Shown: positions 46,483-58,416 of the stretch, piece after piece | Numbering within the stretch: the first letter of the stretch is position 1 | How the letters are laid out: the number at the start of each line of letters is the position of its first letter | DNA from: Linum tenue | Lineage: Eukaryota; Streptophyta; Magnoliopsida; Malpighiales; Linaceae | Reading direction: 5' to 3' | DNA: 64,000 bases | NCBI GenBank assembly: GCA_946122785.1 | Contig: CAMGYJ010000004.1 | Location: forward strand, 23,882,188 to 23,946,187 | Made by a program: the position numbers and the translations under genes | Notes under the pieces: model-generated | What the model was told of the DNA's origin: nothing | Databases searched by the model: none | The model's input: the letters and a program-made list of their open reading frames with translations, nothing else

Positions 46483-48018
46483 TGATTGATTCATTTCGTG
46501 CAAGTCATTGTCAATACTTAGCACATTTCAATAACTACCCCATCCTAGGCCAAGTTTAATCTAAAATGACGTTGTCATAAAGTGGCAATCAAGGTTGTAT
46601 TCACTTGGGTCCCGGTACCCTAGCCTACTTCCCATGTTTTTGTTATCTAGCAGATCAGTTTAAGGGGTTGTGACAGAGGATTCAAGCGAAATAACTAGCA
46701 GAGGGAACAAATAAGGATAAAAGCATGTACTTCACGGAACTATGCCTCACCCTAGGCTAGGTCTACTATGCAATGTCTAAATAAGTTGGGTTTAACGAAT
46801 GTGGTGAGTGAGATCTTTTCTGTGGGCTTTCGTGGTTATCCACACGCCTCCGAGTACACCTCCCATAAACCCCATGTCAGTCACCTCGATCTAGGCTATC
46901 GTATCTGGGGCATTAAGAACATAGCTCATTTTAATGGCTACTGCCCACCGTCCACACCGAGGTTTCATCCCGAGTTCTATCTTCGAAGGCATTCTTATGA
47001 AAGGGGTACAGTCGCCTCGTCCACCAAAAGATCCAAATCATTCATCTAACCCTAATTTGCTTGATGGCGCATACCCGTCTAACTCTAAAACTCCATACCC
47101 AACGTAGAATCTCAAGTAAGCTAGGCTAGTAAAGAAGATTAGGGCGACTTACTCAAACACAATTAAAGCTAGAGAAGCAATGAAATCAACTAGATAAACA
47201 CATTCATTCAAAATCGTAACATATCCATACATTACATAGGGTTTGGGCTTTAGAACTCCTAGTACCTTAGAAGACTACTACATAAATGAGGAAAGAAGAT
47301 ACATATAAGAAATTGGGGAAGACTTGATGTTGAGGAAGATGGCTCCTCTCTTCTAGCTTCTCCTCCTTCTTTTCCTCTTCTCCTTCCTTCAGCTTCTCTC
47401 TCTTCTCTCTCTAGCCATAAATTTCTATCTCAAAATCAGCCCCTTCAAATGGGGGAAAGATTCTTCTATTTGTAGATTTTAGGGGACGGACAAATTCACG
47501 GCCAGGGAGGGGAAAGATCGAGGTCGTGATCTTCTTCCTTGAGACCGCGATCTACATGTGTGGCCGTTTTGGCCTTCAAACTCGGGGAGTTCGCGGGCTG
47601 ACTTCACGGTCGCGATCCGTGAATCGCGGCCGCAAACTTCCTCGCGGTCAGGGTAAATTGTGGGCGTGATCATACTGGGGAAACTCTCTTTTTAACAACG
47701 GTAGGCTTCTTCACGAAGTTTGCTCCCAAAGCCTCCACATTCGCGACCCCGATATTCACCTTGATTTTGCCGTCTGCTTTCTCGGTCGTGATCTCCTTCT
47801 CCAGGCCTGCCATCATCAGCTTCCTGCCCATTTTGCTACACTTGTGCTCCTTTTCGTACCTAATTCGCAGGTATTGTCTAAAGCATCCTAAAATCACATC
47901 ATAATCAAATAGGAATGGAATAGGGATGCGATTGACGCTATTCTAACGATTATGCGCATGAATTAGCATGAAAAAATCTAAATATAAAAGGTAAATAACA
48001 CCAATTTGGGTGTTATCG
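46483..48018 (-). repeat. 5' LTR of the minus-strand gag-protease element
   Basis: It runs (minus) from the GATAACACCCAAATTGG start at 48,018, where the expected TG is now CG, to the end at 46,483 next to the primer site. The last 184 bases on the plus strand match 40,290-40,474. 47,500-47,670 carries the GGCC palindromes (aatcgcggccgcaaac, gatcgaggtcgtgatc, ttcgcgggctgacttc). A TATA-like tctacaaataga (minus) lies near 47,468. Confidence 0.8.
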
Positions 48019-49685
48019 GTCGCATTATTATATTTTCTATAAGCACTATATTTTAAATGACATTATATGTAGGCTAAAAAGGTGAAAGCTAGCACTTCTC
48101 GACAAGTTGAAAGTAATCTCGAAGTTCAAGATCAGTTTTACTTGACAAATTTTATTAAGAAGGAAATGTGTAGTATGTTTGTTTTCTTAATTGAGTTTAA
48201 ATATCATATAGGGCAACAAGAAGAAAGCTAGTTATTCTCATCTAGTTGAGAGTATTGCTGAACTTCAAATTCAAAACGATCAGGTTTATTATTTTAAATT
48301 ATCCTATTTTATTTATAAAAAATGTATTGTATATTTATTTTCTATATGGTCTTATATATTTCTATTAGGTGGCGATGTCGTGCCTTGCCGCGAAACGGAG
48401 ATGCCCTACAGGCATGTATTATGTGGCCCGTTATAGTATTTTGTTAGTATTGTTGGTCTAGTTTTTTTTTTTTTTTTTAGCAGTTTTTTTAGTAATATAT
48501 GGGTTTGGAAGTTCAAAGATGGGTTTGGGTAGTGTATGGATATTTACTTCCATAATCTAAATTTGTATGAGTTGGGTATGGATACCCATTTATTCGAGAG
48601 TGCTTTAATTACAAATACAAAAGTTAGACCAATTTGTAGAAAAGTTTAGGTACCAAAATGTAATACACATAAATTTTAGGTACTAAAATGTAATGTTCCA
48701 ATACATTTTGAGGAATTATATTCCAAAAAATAAATTTAGGTTATAAATCTAAATATTTATTAAGTTTAGGTACCGAACTGTAATTTGCATAGTTGAGACT
48801 TAATTCCTTTTATGGTAATGTATTTAAGATGATAATTATTTACCTTTTTAATAGGAAAAATGGAAACTATTATTTGATATGTGTAGATACATAGCCAAAC
48901 ATTCTATGTATAATTGTTGAAAATTATAGCCCAGGTGAAAAAGAAAAACTCTAGAGAGAAGCAAAAGGAATACAAACTGGAACGCACTTAAAATTTCACG
49001 CCTTAAAATCCTATAGTGGAAAATGATGACTTTCTAATAAGTAATAACCATATATATTTATTTTTAATTAGACTCGCCATTGAGCTGAAAAGTTAGTGGT
49101 TCATTGTTCAATTATTAATTCGCTAGACTGTTGATGAGTCGTGTATGGACCCATTCATACTTGTGATTAGAATACATAAAAATAGTACACTAATTAGGGT
49201 TAGACGAAGAAGGAAAATAAAGAAATAAAGAAAGGTTATGGAAGACGAGTGAAAAATGAAATGAAGATGAAGTAGATGATTGAATGTTTTAATCAATGCT
49301 TTTAGTTGGTCGTCAATACAACAGTCAACCATTTTAGATAACGCAGATTTTGTTACATATAGCTAGTGGAAGTTTGTTTAGTACCACGTAAATATACCAA
49401 ATGAGTTTATAAGTTCGCTCTTGTAATATTTTAGATTCGTCTCTTTTTTTATTATTATTTTTTTTTTTTGACAAAATGTTTTATTATTTATTTAATGTTT
49501 CACGTTATGAGCAAGTATAAAATGGCCGAATCTTCTCTTATAGTTGAGTGATACAACATCTTGTATTGTACTGACTAAATTTATTCTTTTATGTTATGAT
49601 GGATTGGATTCATGGATTGGTTCAAAAGAATTGGTGGATTGGATTCATGGATTCAAGTGAAATCTAAACATTGGACCAATATATG
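48019..49685. other. AT-rich intergenic DNA with diverged repeats
   Basis: No genes. 48,600-48,800 has several aggtaccaaaatgtaat units. 49,575-49,650 has a short direct repeat of ggattggattcatggatt. Confidence 0.5.
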
Positions 49686-50320
49686 AATTTAAAAAATTGT
49701 AGGTACAAAAATCTCATATAATTTAGATACCAAAACATAATTGTTCAATGATTTACATTAAATTAATTTGGGGTATCAAAATGTAAAATATACATTATAG
49801 TGACTAAGTTGTGATTTAATTAAATTTGGGGTATTAGGTACGAAAATTTCATAAAATTTAAATACCAAACATAATTGTTCAATGATTTTACATTAAAATT
49901 AAATTTGGGCTATCTAAATATAAAATGTACATTATGGTGCCTAAGTTGTGATTTAATTAAATTTGGAATATAAAAATGTAAATAGTTATGCAACAGTAAC
50001 GCAATATCAAAATGTAAAATGTAAATTATAGTGACTAAGTTGTGATTTAAATAAATTTGGGGTATTAGGTACGAAAATCTTTGATGTAAAATGTACATTA
50101 TAGTGACTAAGTTGTGATTTAATTAAATTTGGGGTATTAGGTACAAAAATCTTATAAAATTTAGATAACAAACATAATTGTTAAATGATTTTACATTAAA
50201 AGTAAATTTGGGGTATCTGAATGTAAAATATACATTATAATGATTAAGTTGTAATTTAATTAAATTTGGGATATAAAAATGTAAATAGTTATGCAACAGT
50301 AACACAAGTTCAGGTTTATA
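49686..50320. repeat. AT-rich tandem repeat, ~130-200 bp unit
   Basis: Units begin near 49,690, 49,835, 50,050 and 50,125 with aatttggggtattaggtac or a variant, followed by aaaatttagataccaaacat, ttgttcaatgattttacatt and tacattatagtgactaagtt. The block gtaaatagttatgcaacagt recurs at 49,978 and 50,282. Minus-strand open frames here (49,910-50,338) are products of the repeat. Confidence 0.75.
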
Positions 50321-51048
50321 TATATATAATTGTTTCATTTATCTTTTAGTCTGTAATTGAACCATATGAATCTCAATGTTCAATAATTAGTCAAACATGA
50401 TACATTCATGAAGAGCACGTTAAATCTTTAATGGATTTCAATAATGTGATCCACTCAATTATTACAGGTCAAAAATTATGAATTTTTTATTTATGTTTTA
50501 GAATCTCATTTATTGCTATTTTAAATTTATGTTAATCTTAGATTTTGCAGGATGCTATAGCAATTTCTCATATCGATGATCCAAAATAGTGACAATGTAT
50601 AATTTTCAATTGCAATGAAATATTATCTACTTTTCATTCATGCATATGGATATGGTTTACCAATATCTTTTTTACCAGAATACTTATAATCAATTCTTTG
50701 GGGAAACTATATGTTAAGAATTGACTGCAAGTTCTGTTTTCACTTTTCTCATGAATATATAGACCGCTTGTTACTCTATACCAATGAAAACAAATTGATT
50801 TTATTAAAAGTTAGAAAATGCGATTACAAGACAGATAGGGAAGAAAGTAAAACAAATTGTTTTGTGGCTTATAATTAATTAAAAGGTTTCTGCTACGGCA
50901 ATTCAAACTTAGACGTGAGGTGGATATTCTTTACTCACGAGGGAAGATTCCGAGCTAGATGGGTATGACCATTCACCCGTCCATGTTTTAAAGGTTGAGT
51001 ACATATCTCCCCTATTCAAATACCAGCAAGCTAGTGGGAGTGGATAAA
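50321..51048. other. AT-rich intergenic DNA
   Basis: Stop-dense, no recognisable gene, RNA or repeat structure. Confidence 0.5.
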
Positions 51049-52291
51049 GTGCTAACACATTTAAGTGTTAGCATTATACTAACACATTTATTAGGGGTAT
51101 TATAATATTTTAATCTTTTTTTTTCCTTCTTCCCCTTCCCTTCTCCTTAAGGATGGCAATGGGTCGGGTTAGGTCGGGTTTTGTCAAATCCAAACTCAAA
51201 CTCATGGATTTATCCGTGAAAAAAAATATGATAAAACCCACCAGGTTTGAAAAACTCAAACCCAACCCGCCGGGTATCCATAGGTTCATGGGTACCCATG
51301 GATTTTTGTCATAAAAAATTTACAATAACAAGTTCCTATCAAAATAAAAAACAAATATCAATCTCTTCGGACAAATTATCCATCTATAAAACACCATTCT
51401 AGAAAATTCAAACAAATCAAAAACTAATCATGCAAATTGTTCAGCACCAATTTAGAAAACTCAACAAAATTGAAGCAAATCACAAACTATACATAAACAA
51501 CATGATTAATTGAAAGCTTCTTCCTACTTGTCAATTAAGCTTCTTCACTTTCCACTCGACAATATCAAATTCATTCTACACAATTAGAAAGAAAAAATTA
51601 GACATGTCTCCACAAACATAAAGAAGATTAGTTGCTTAGAATATTAAATACACCGAGAAAATTAATTATATGGGTATGGGCGGGTATACCTAAAACCAAA
51701 CACAACCCGATGAATAGTGAACGGGTTTAAACCCGAACCCAGCAAAAACCCATCAATATGGGTTTTACTCGCGTTGACCAGATTGGGTCGGCTAGGGTAT
51801 CTACGAGTTCGGGTTTTGTTGCCATTCTCCTCCCCTTCCATTCACGTTACTTTTCCATGTTTTATTGACAAATTACGATTTTGGTACACTTTGGTACCTA
51901 AACTTTTTCAAATTTACAAACAGATCCACTACTTGTGGCCTGCTTTATAAACTTGTGACATGCTTTGTGGACTTGTGGCACTGTGGTTGGGGCATGCTTG
52001 AGGAGGTAGTGCCATTCTTGAGGAAGTTGTGGCATACTTTGAAAAGGTTGTGGCCTGCTTTGGAGGTTGTGACATGCTTGAAAGAGGTTTTGGCATGCTT
52101 CGTGTGCCTCTCTCTTCCTTCTTCCCCTTCTCCAATTTTTCACAATACCAAGCATGTCCCTTCATCCCTTCCCCCTCATTAATTGTGGTCAACTCATTTA
52201 AATAAATAAAAAATAATCAAAACGAAAGGTTTTAATTGGCTAAAACTAGTATTAGCACTATACTAACAAAAAAAGGGTTAGCACCCTAACC
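51049..52291. mobile_element. TIR element with gtgctaac ends, hosting a nested MITE
   Basis: The left end gtgctaacacatttaagtgt ... atactaacac and the reversed right end gtgctaaccctttttttgtt ... gtatagtgctaatac are imperfect inverted repeats. The words gtgctaac and attataatattt also appear at 56,938-56,950 and 57,895-57,930. The interior is split by the hAT-type element at 51,148-51,824. No transposase. Target duplication not established. Confidence 0.5.
51148..51824. mobile_element. hAT-type MITE nested in the gtgctaac element
   Basis: The left end taaggatggcaatgggtcgg and right end gggttttgttgcca are inverted. The direct repeat ttctcct flanks it at 51,141-51,147 and 51,825-51,831. The interior is rich in gggt/acccg words, as in 21,929-22,454. 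No coding capacity. Confidence 0.65.
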
Positions 52292-52391
52292 AGTAAGCAG
52301 GCTGGACGCATTTGCTGCAACCTAGTTTGGAGCTAAAAATTGCGCTAAAAACTGCTCAATTTGTAATATAGTTGTCTTGATAAATAAATGG
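51832..52391. other. Right part of the gtgctaac element and spacer
   Basis: 51,930-52,110 is a repetitive stretch of ttgtggcatgcttt / acttgtggcc units (six or more variants). No gene; the open frames come from the repeat. Confidence 0.5.
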
Positions 52392-53449
52392 GTTAATATA
52401 TTTGTATGGCCTGAACTTAGCACATAATAAACAAACTGGCCAATCTTTTTTATCTATAACATCCTGGCCCAAACTATACATCAAAATAATGAAATTGGCC
52501 AAACTCGATATTTGATCGTTATCTTGGACGATCAAACGCGTTGACTAACGGTCAACGTGCCATGTCACTGCCAAGTGAGCAACTTTCACTTAATTTTTTT
52601 TATATTCTCCATATATTACCATTTTTATTTTTCATTTTCAACTAAAAGAAGAAGAAAAATTAATTTCATTTTGAACCAAGAAAAAGAAAATGGTAATAGC
52701 TGGAAAATATTAAAAATTTAAGTGAAAGTTGCTGACTTGACAGTGACGTGGCGTGTTTACTGTTAGTTAACGCGTTTGACCATCCAAGATAACGGTCAAA
52801 CATCGGCTTTGGCCAATTTCGTTACTTTGATGTAGGGTGGGCATTCGGTCGGTTCGGTTTCGACCGAACCGAAATTATGAATACCAGGTTCCCAAATACT
52901 CCCAAACCTCAAACCGAATTCAAACCGAATTATAATTTGGTTCGATCGGTTTAAACCAAATTATAATTCAGTTCGGTTCGATTTTGCACACAAAACCGAA
53001 TTTGTGAGGCTACTTGTATCTTCTCGCTTTTAAATTATTTTTCTCCCCTAATAGAAATAATAAATATGCAATTATATGCATCATCAATGATAAAATCAAA
53101 CTTTTCAACACATAAGTCATAAAACATTACAAATATTTAAGTCTAAAAACAATTACAAACATAAAAATCCACCATTTGGAGGTTGCAATTATAGTATTTT
53201 GGTTTTTCGGTCAAAAATTCGAAAATTTGGTTCGATCGAAAGAACCCTGATTTTCGAAATATCCATATTTTCCTTCCGAATTCCTAACCGAATAGCATTA
53301 TTTCGGTTTCGACTATGTTCGAGCTTACCGAACCGTTTGCCCACCCTTATTTTGATGTATTATGTATAGTTTGAGTCAGGATGGCATGGATCAAAAGAAT
53401 GGACATAATGTTTATTATATACAAAGTCAAATCATACAAATATATTAAC
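52392..53449. mobile_element. Long fold-back (hairpin) element interrupted by a hAT MITE
   Basis: The left arm 52,392-52,600 starts gttaatatatttgtatg and contains gaaattggccaaa, cgttatcttgga, acgcgttgactaacggtcaa and agtgagcaactttcacttaa. The right arm 52,710-53,449 is its reverse complement with mismatches, ending catacaaatatattaac. The loop side also pairs (attaccattttt against aaaatggtaat). The right arm is split by 52,833-53,349. Without that insert the element is an almost complete palindrome of about 540 bases. Confidence 0.85.
52833..53349. mobile_element. hAT-type MITE, TAGGGTGGGCA ends, 8-bp target duplication
   Basis: The ends are tagggtgggcattcggtcgg and, reversed, taagggtgggcaaacggttc. 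The flanks ctttgatg (52,825-52,832) and ttttgatg (53,350-53,357) form an 8-bp duplication with one mismatch. The insertion site can be checked against the other arm of the fold-back, which shows the empty site. The interior is full of ttcggtt/aaccgaa words. Confidence 0.85.
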
Positions 53450-54343
53450 AGTATATAAATTTAGAGAATGAATTATATCGCTTTGTAATTAGCAACAATA
53501 AAATTGATATATCTTGCATTGTTTGGTAGCTCATTGAGATGACGACATGAAGAGTGCGGAATTTTGAATTTCATTTTTCTAATTGGCTACATTTGTCCTT
53601 CCAGTCGGTTAAATCTATGAAAGAAATTAGATTCTTTAGTAAAGTGGCTAATGCACAACAAACACAGTTCATGAAACCAACACTGGCGTTCTGAACACAT
53701 CAACCAAAATAACCAAGATACGAAGGCACAGCAAAATTCAACGCATTTGTGAAGCTGAGGGATAAAGTTCTACTAGATAAAGATAACTTCAGTCACAAAT
53801 CACAACGGCATAATGGGAGGGAAACAACCAAAAAGACTCCACAAAAGAATGCATAAATATCGCATTCTTCAAAGACCATCCATCCCAAACAGATGATTCA
53901 GATTTCAGACAGACACTATAAAGTGATGTATATTCATCATCAACCGCACAAGACCAACGACGAACTCTTGCACAATATAACTGCAGACACAGAGTTTTTG
54001 ACTAGCAATGACTTCGATCCAACGTTGCCTAGGCAAACCAGACCAGTAGAAACACACAGAGAACCCAACCACCACCATTCCAGACTTGGAAAATATGAAC
54101 CTGGACTTCTTCCCAAGACAGACTCAAAACAAACCAGTTCAAATTGCCCTAGCTTTGCAGTATTTTAGTGTTCCCAAAACCTATGACCAACTAGGCGATC
54201 CATCACACACACACCACAGGTCTTTCATTCTTGCTTCCCCTCTTTCTGTGCCTACGCATATATTACCAACTGAAGCTGGTCAAAGACTTCCAAAAACCAC
54301 AAACATACCCCAAAGCTTTCTTTCCCCCCTCCACCTGTAGGTT
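53450..54343 (-). other. Intergenic DNA and probable 3' UTR of RanBP1
   Basis: The part next to the stop codon is likely 3' UTR of the minus-strand gene. Open frames at 53,893-54,340 on the plus strand have no recognisable product. Confidence 0.5.
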
Positions 54344-56293
54344 TCAAGCTGATGAAGCTGGTTCAGCAACCTTCTTTTCTGTCTCCGCCTTTTCCTTCTT
54401 GTCATTAACAGATGCATCACCGCTGGCCTCCTTTGCACTGCCCTCAGTCTTATCCTCATCAACACTCAACTTGTCAAGAAGCTTGGCAGTCTCTGAAGCA
54501 TCTTTACTTTCTTCCTTGCTCTGACTTTCAGCCACCTCCTGAACATTCTCCATGAAGGTTTTGCAGTCTATACCAGAACAAAAACACATTAGCTCCGCAT
54601 ACAATGTCAGCACTTATAAATTTGTTAAAATAAATCTAGCAAATTAGACAACAAAAAAATGGTATAGCAAAATTTGGAGTGTCCAGTACACATCTTGTGG
54701 TCCTTTATCACACTTCCACAACAACCGGGCACCCATTTAACCTCACCTCAGTTTAATACCCCTATCAGACAACTAAGAGGTGTCCAGAATGTGTTGGACA
54801 TAGCTTCTATAAGTGCTGACTCTATCAATTAAACAAAATCAACAATATCCTGCACTCACTGTATTCATCAAAGAGAATGGGGTAAAACAATATCCTGCAC
54901 TGCAAGGGATAATCAAAGCATGGACAAACCCACTATTAGATTGGGTTCAAACTTTCAGGATTACTTACTATTAGTAAGCAAACTAGCAGGCAGAAAAATG
55001 TCATCTTTACTCAAGCGAAGATGCTAGAAGCAAGCACAATTTCATGAATAACCTAGTGGTATAAAGCATTTTACTGCTTTATTGAAATCACAGCTTCCTG
55101 CCTTTTCAACTTAAGGATCAACATTTCGGTACTTATGCTGGACAGAACGAAAATATAAAAACTACAATACATACACATAAGCTTTAGAATGTAGAATAAG
55201 CTGTAGACATCAGCTCACAGTTTTGACTTTATCTAGCAGAACCAAATGATGCCCTGTAGCTTGAGAAGACAAATAACAAGAATGGCAAAGACTGTCGCTT
55301 GTTGTTATAGATACAACACCCAGGCTATCAAAACACGACGAGCAGATAATGTTCCTCAATGACCACGAATGAAAAGTGCGATATTGGAAGGCTCTCTAAA
55401 CACAAATACGACAATTCCATACTTCGAATTTGCTATTGTCAGAGAGTTCCACAGTTTTCAAGTCCAATTGTATCGTTAGAAGAAGCCTCCAACGAACTGC
55501 TCACAAACACGCAGGAAAAGGGCAAAAACCGAAGAAACCTTAATAGAAACATACTCTCAACAGAAGCAAATCGGATGCAGAAGAGCTCATCCTTCAACTC
55601 CTCATCAGCAAAATCAGTAGCATGCCATATGCACGATTTATCATTTCCAGGGTGCTCTTGCACTTTCGTTCCCGCAATAACTGTACTACGAGCAAACAAA
55701 CAGTTAGATCGATGTCATTATCTTCTTATCCACTTGATAAATCACAAAAAGAAAATATAACAGATCACTTTTCATCTATCAACTCTAATGGGAATGAATG
55801 AATCGCAGAGAATGAAAGCAGACCTAGATGGTTAGCACAGATCTTGAGTGTCCTAGATTGGCGAAAGACGAGGCGAACTTTGCCAGTGTCCTTATGCTTC
55901 AAAAGCTTCACCGTTCCAGTTCCTCTCTCTTTCCACTGGTTGCTATCCTTGTCAAACCTATAAAGTTTCGATTTTCTGTTCAAAAGCACCAGTCGATCGC
56001 AAACCAAACGAGCCAAAAAGACAAAGGAAAATGTTATCAGCAAGCGCTAAACACGAACGCATAAGAGACTAGGGAAGAACAACGGAGAGCAGATGGATCA
56101 GAATCCCGTACAGATCGATGATAGCATCCTCATCCTCCTCGCCGGTGGTCACAGCGACCTCTTCGAGCTTCACGATGGGAGCGACCTGAGCTCCGGTGTC
56201 CTCGTCGTCAGCAGCGGGCGAATTCTCTTCTTCGTCATCCCGCTCCTTCTTGGTGTGCTCTGGATCGAAGGCCGAGGGAGTAGAACTGGCCAT
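54344..56293 (-). CDS. RANBP1: Ran-binding protein 1 (RanBP1), four exons, 227 residues
   Basis: Minus-strand exons: 56,293-56,112, 55,975-55,824, 55,680-55,555 and 54,567-54,344, all with GT-AG junctions and matching phases. The start is the conserved acidic N-terminus (residues 1-34); EDTGAQVAPIVKLEEVAVTT leads into the RanBD1 domain (about 38-165) with KLYRFDKDSNQWKERGTG, LLKHKDTGKVRLVFRQS, TLKICANHLV, SCIWHATDFADEELKDELF and RFASVENCKTFMENV. The tail is Glu/Lys/Ser-rich. The length fits plant RanBP1 (about 220-230). RanBP1 binds Ran-GTP in the cytoplasm, stimulates RanGAP-dependent GTP hydrolysis and helps release export complexes; plant forms are also linked to mitosis. No frameshift or lost key residue was seen, so it is probably functional. 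Intron 3 is 987 bases. Confidence 0.95.
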
Positions 56294-56415
56294 GTCTGCT
56301 ATGGGAGCAGCCGCACAAGGCAGGAAGAAAAATTAAGGGGGAGAAACGAAGGAAGCGGAAAGTTAGTTTTAGGGCGCAGTGTTCGCAAGACGGAATGTGG
56401 CTGCCGCCTGGTGTC

Positions 56416-56426
56416 GATATTTATAC
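56416..56426 (-). promoter_or_regulatory. TATA box of RanBP1
   Basis: gatatttatac on the plus strand is gtataaatatc on the minus strand, about 125 bases before the start codon. That would put transcription start near 56,390 and give a 5' UTR of roughly 100 bases. Confidence 0.6.
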
Positions 56427-56634
56427 GGAGCGGAAACGCGGAATTCAGTGTGGGCCGTGTACCGTGTCGTCAAGGAACGGGCTGATCACGGGATATGGCT
56501 TTTACAGAGAAGATTTTTAGTTTTGGGGTTTCCGGCCCAAAAATAAAATTAGTATTCGGTAGAAGCAAACATTTTTTTCACCGAATATAACGATTTTTTT
56601 CATAAAAATTTTTTCTCCTACATAACCTATCTGC

Positions 56635-56917
56635 TAGGGGTTGGGTCGGGCATATCTATTAATATTATATTTATATGTTAAATATAAAATATGATAGAGA
56701 AAAATAATGATTATTTCTAGACAAAATACATATGCATGTGTATAATTAGGCGGGTTCGGGATGGATAGTGAGAAACCATGCCCACCCATTACCCGTAATA
56801 TTCGGGTTCGGGTTTTATTCGTACTCGCTAAAAGTCCTTCGGGTTTGAGTTTTATCCTACCCAATTAGGTCGGATTCGGGAGTATATCCATAGTTACAGA
56901 TATTTTTGTCATCCCTA
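56635..56917. mobile_element. hAT-type MITE upstream of RanBP1
   Basis: The left end taggggttgggtcggg and reversed right end tagggatgacaaaaatatc are of the same kind as 21,929-22,454. The flanks ctatctgc and acatctgc match at six of eight positions. The interior has gggttcggg words. It lies about 340 bases upstream of the RanBP1 start codon. Confidence 0.6.
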
Positions 56918-57984
56918 ACATCTGCGATTGGATAGAGTGCTAACACCTCAATTCTATAGTATACTGTGGTAGCGCCGGGTCACAAGCCAATAGCTTTTTA
57001 GTAGCGATTAGCAGACTTTCGATGAAGCTTCTCCCATGCAATCGATGTTAACAAAGATCTCACATATGATATGTTAATCCTAGCCTATTTAAATTAAATC
57101 AACAGCGGAACACTAACCAAATCAGTTTATGATAGGGAGCATAGTCAAGTATAACCAAATATGGGCCCTTAGTTTTGAGTGTGGCTAGAGGAATCCATAG
57201 TTTTTTTAATCGACTCTTATCTTTTTCGTTCTAAATTACATTTCATATATTTTTGCATAGATGGAACGAGTTCGTTGTGATCTACTAAATGAGATATATT
57301 TTTAATAAACTTCGATAAAAAATTCACATCACTCGTCACCACCTTCGTTTTTAACTCAGATTTTGTATTTTTTTTTTGCACGGATGGAACGAGTTCATCG
57401 TGATTTATTGCATCTACAAAATTCTGAAAAAATAAAAGACCAAAATATACCACTCCATACTACCTTGGTATAAGGATAAGATAGAGATGGTAACTTGTGG
57501 AAACACTAAACAATGATAAGTGTGGTAAATGACAGTTTGTATATTCCTACTATCATGTTTTCAAGCATTATATACTCTCACCACCATGGTACACTTACAT
57601 ACCACATGGTATGAACTTATGTAATACCAAACATCACCACCATGGTATAGGATGGTAATAAATGTCTAAATTTTTTGTTCCAAAATATATAAAAGTGGAT
57701 ATTATTTTGAAAAGCACAATAAACTGATTTATGTGTGCACAACAAATTAAATTATGACTTAAAATGAAATAGATATAGCCCATTAAAATTTATAGAGAAA
57801 AAGGTTAGAGACCTTCCATAAATGATAAGGTGGCAGTGATGTGACATGTTATACATAATTATACACCCTTAAGTTACAAGGGATCCCCCTCCCGTTAGCA
57901 TCATATTAGTACTTTACTAAGAGTATTATAGTAATTAACATTATAAAACTTCCTCCTTCCCCTTCCCGACTGAAATAGAACTTC
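56918..57984. other. AT-rich intergenic DNA
   Basis: 57,230-57,440 contains two diverged copies of a atagatggaacgagttcgttgtg segment (second at about 57,381). Words at 56,938 (gtgctaacacc) and 57,890-57,950 recall the gtgctaac element. No gene seen. Confidence 0.5.
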
Positions 57985-58416
57985 CATATGTTCCCTCACC
58001 TTTCTATCGTCTCTCTCAATATGACTACCGGTTTTGCTCAAATTTTTGCTACGATGCTGCTACTCCTTTCCGCCACAGTCACCGCTGCGGTTGCTCCATC
58101 CACACCATTGCCTGAAGATTGCATCACCGACCTAGTGGCTTTCTTGTCGTGTTTCAGCTATGTTCCATGCTGCCAAGCACAGTTTGTCAGCATCCCTCAC
58201 ATGGGTGCCCAACGACGTCTAGGAGTCGTTTGGTACCGGCGGAAACAATTGCTACTGTCACCTGGCGAAGCATTCACAAATGTTCAGGTTTTGTTGAACC
58301 AAACTAAGATCATTTATCTCCATGCTCTTTGCCTCCTGCTCCAAAGGTCGCTTGAACGTGAGCTCCGCCGCGACCGCAAAATATGTCACGTGCACTTTTG
58401 CACGAATGAGATTTAG
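57985..58416 (+). pseudogene. Lipid-transfer-protein-like gene, truncated or frameshifted
   Basis: From the ATG at 58,021 a typical signal peptide is read (MTTGFAQIFATMLLLLSATV), then a proline-containing linker and DCITDLVAFLSCFSYV, the first two cysteines of the eight-cysteine motif of GPI-anchored lipid-transfer-like proteins (usually DC---L--L--CLSYV). A CC pair follows too early (PCCQAQF), and the CXC motif (CYC) near 58,246 lies in another frame. The remaining frame to 58,416 is basic and not LTP-like. An internal deletion and frameshift are the simplest reading. An active protein is unlikely. Confidence 0.45.

Noticed and set aside
51865..52192. Overlapping open frames on both strands
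   Set aside because: They come from the repeated ttgtggcatgctt units.
55359..55760. 133-codon plus-strand frame
   Set aside because: Antisense of RanBP1 exon 3 and its flanking introns.
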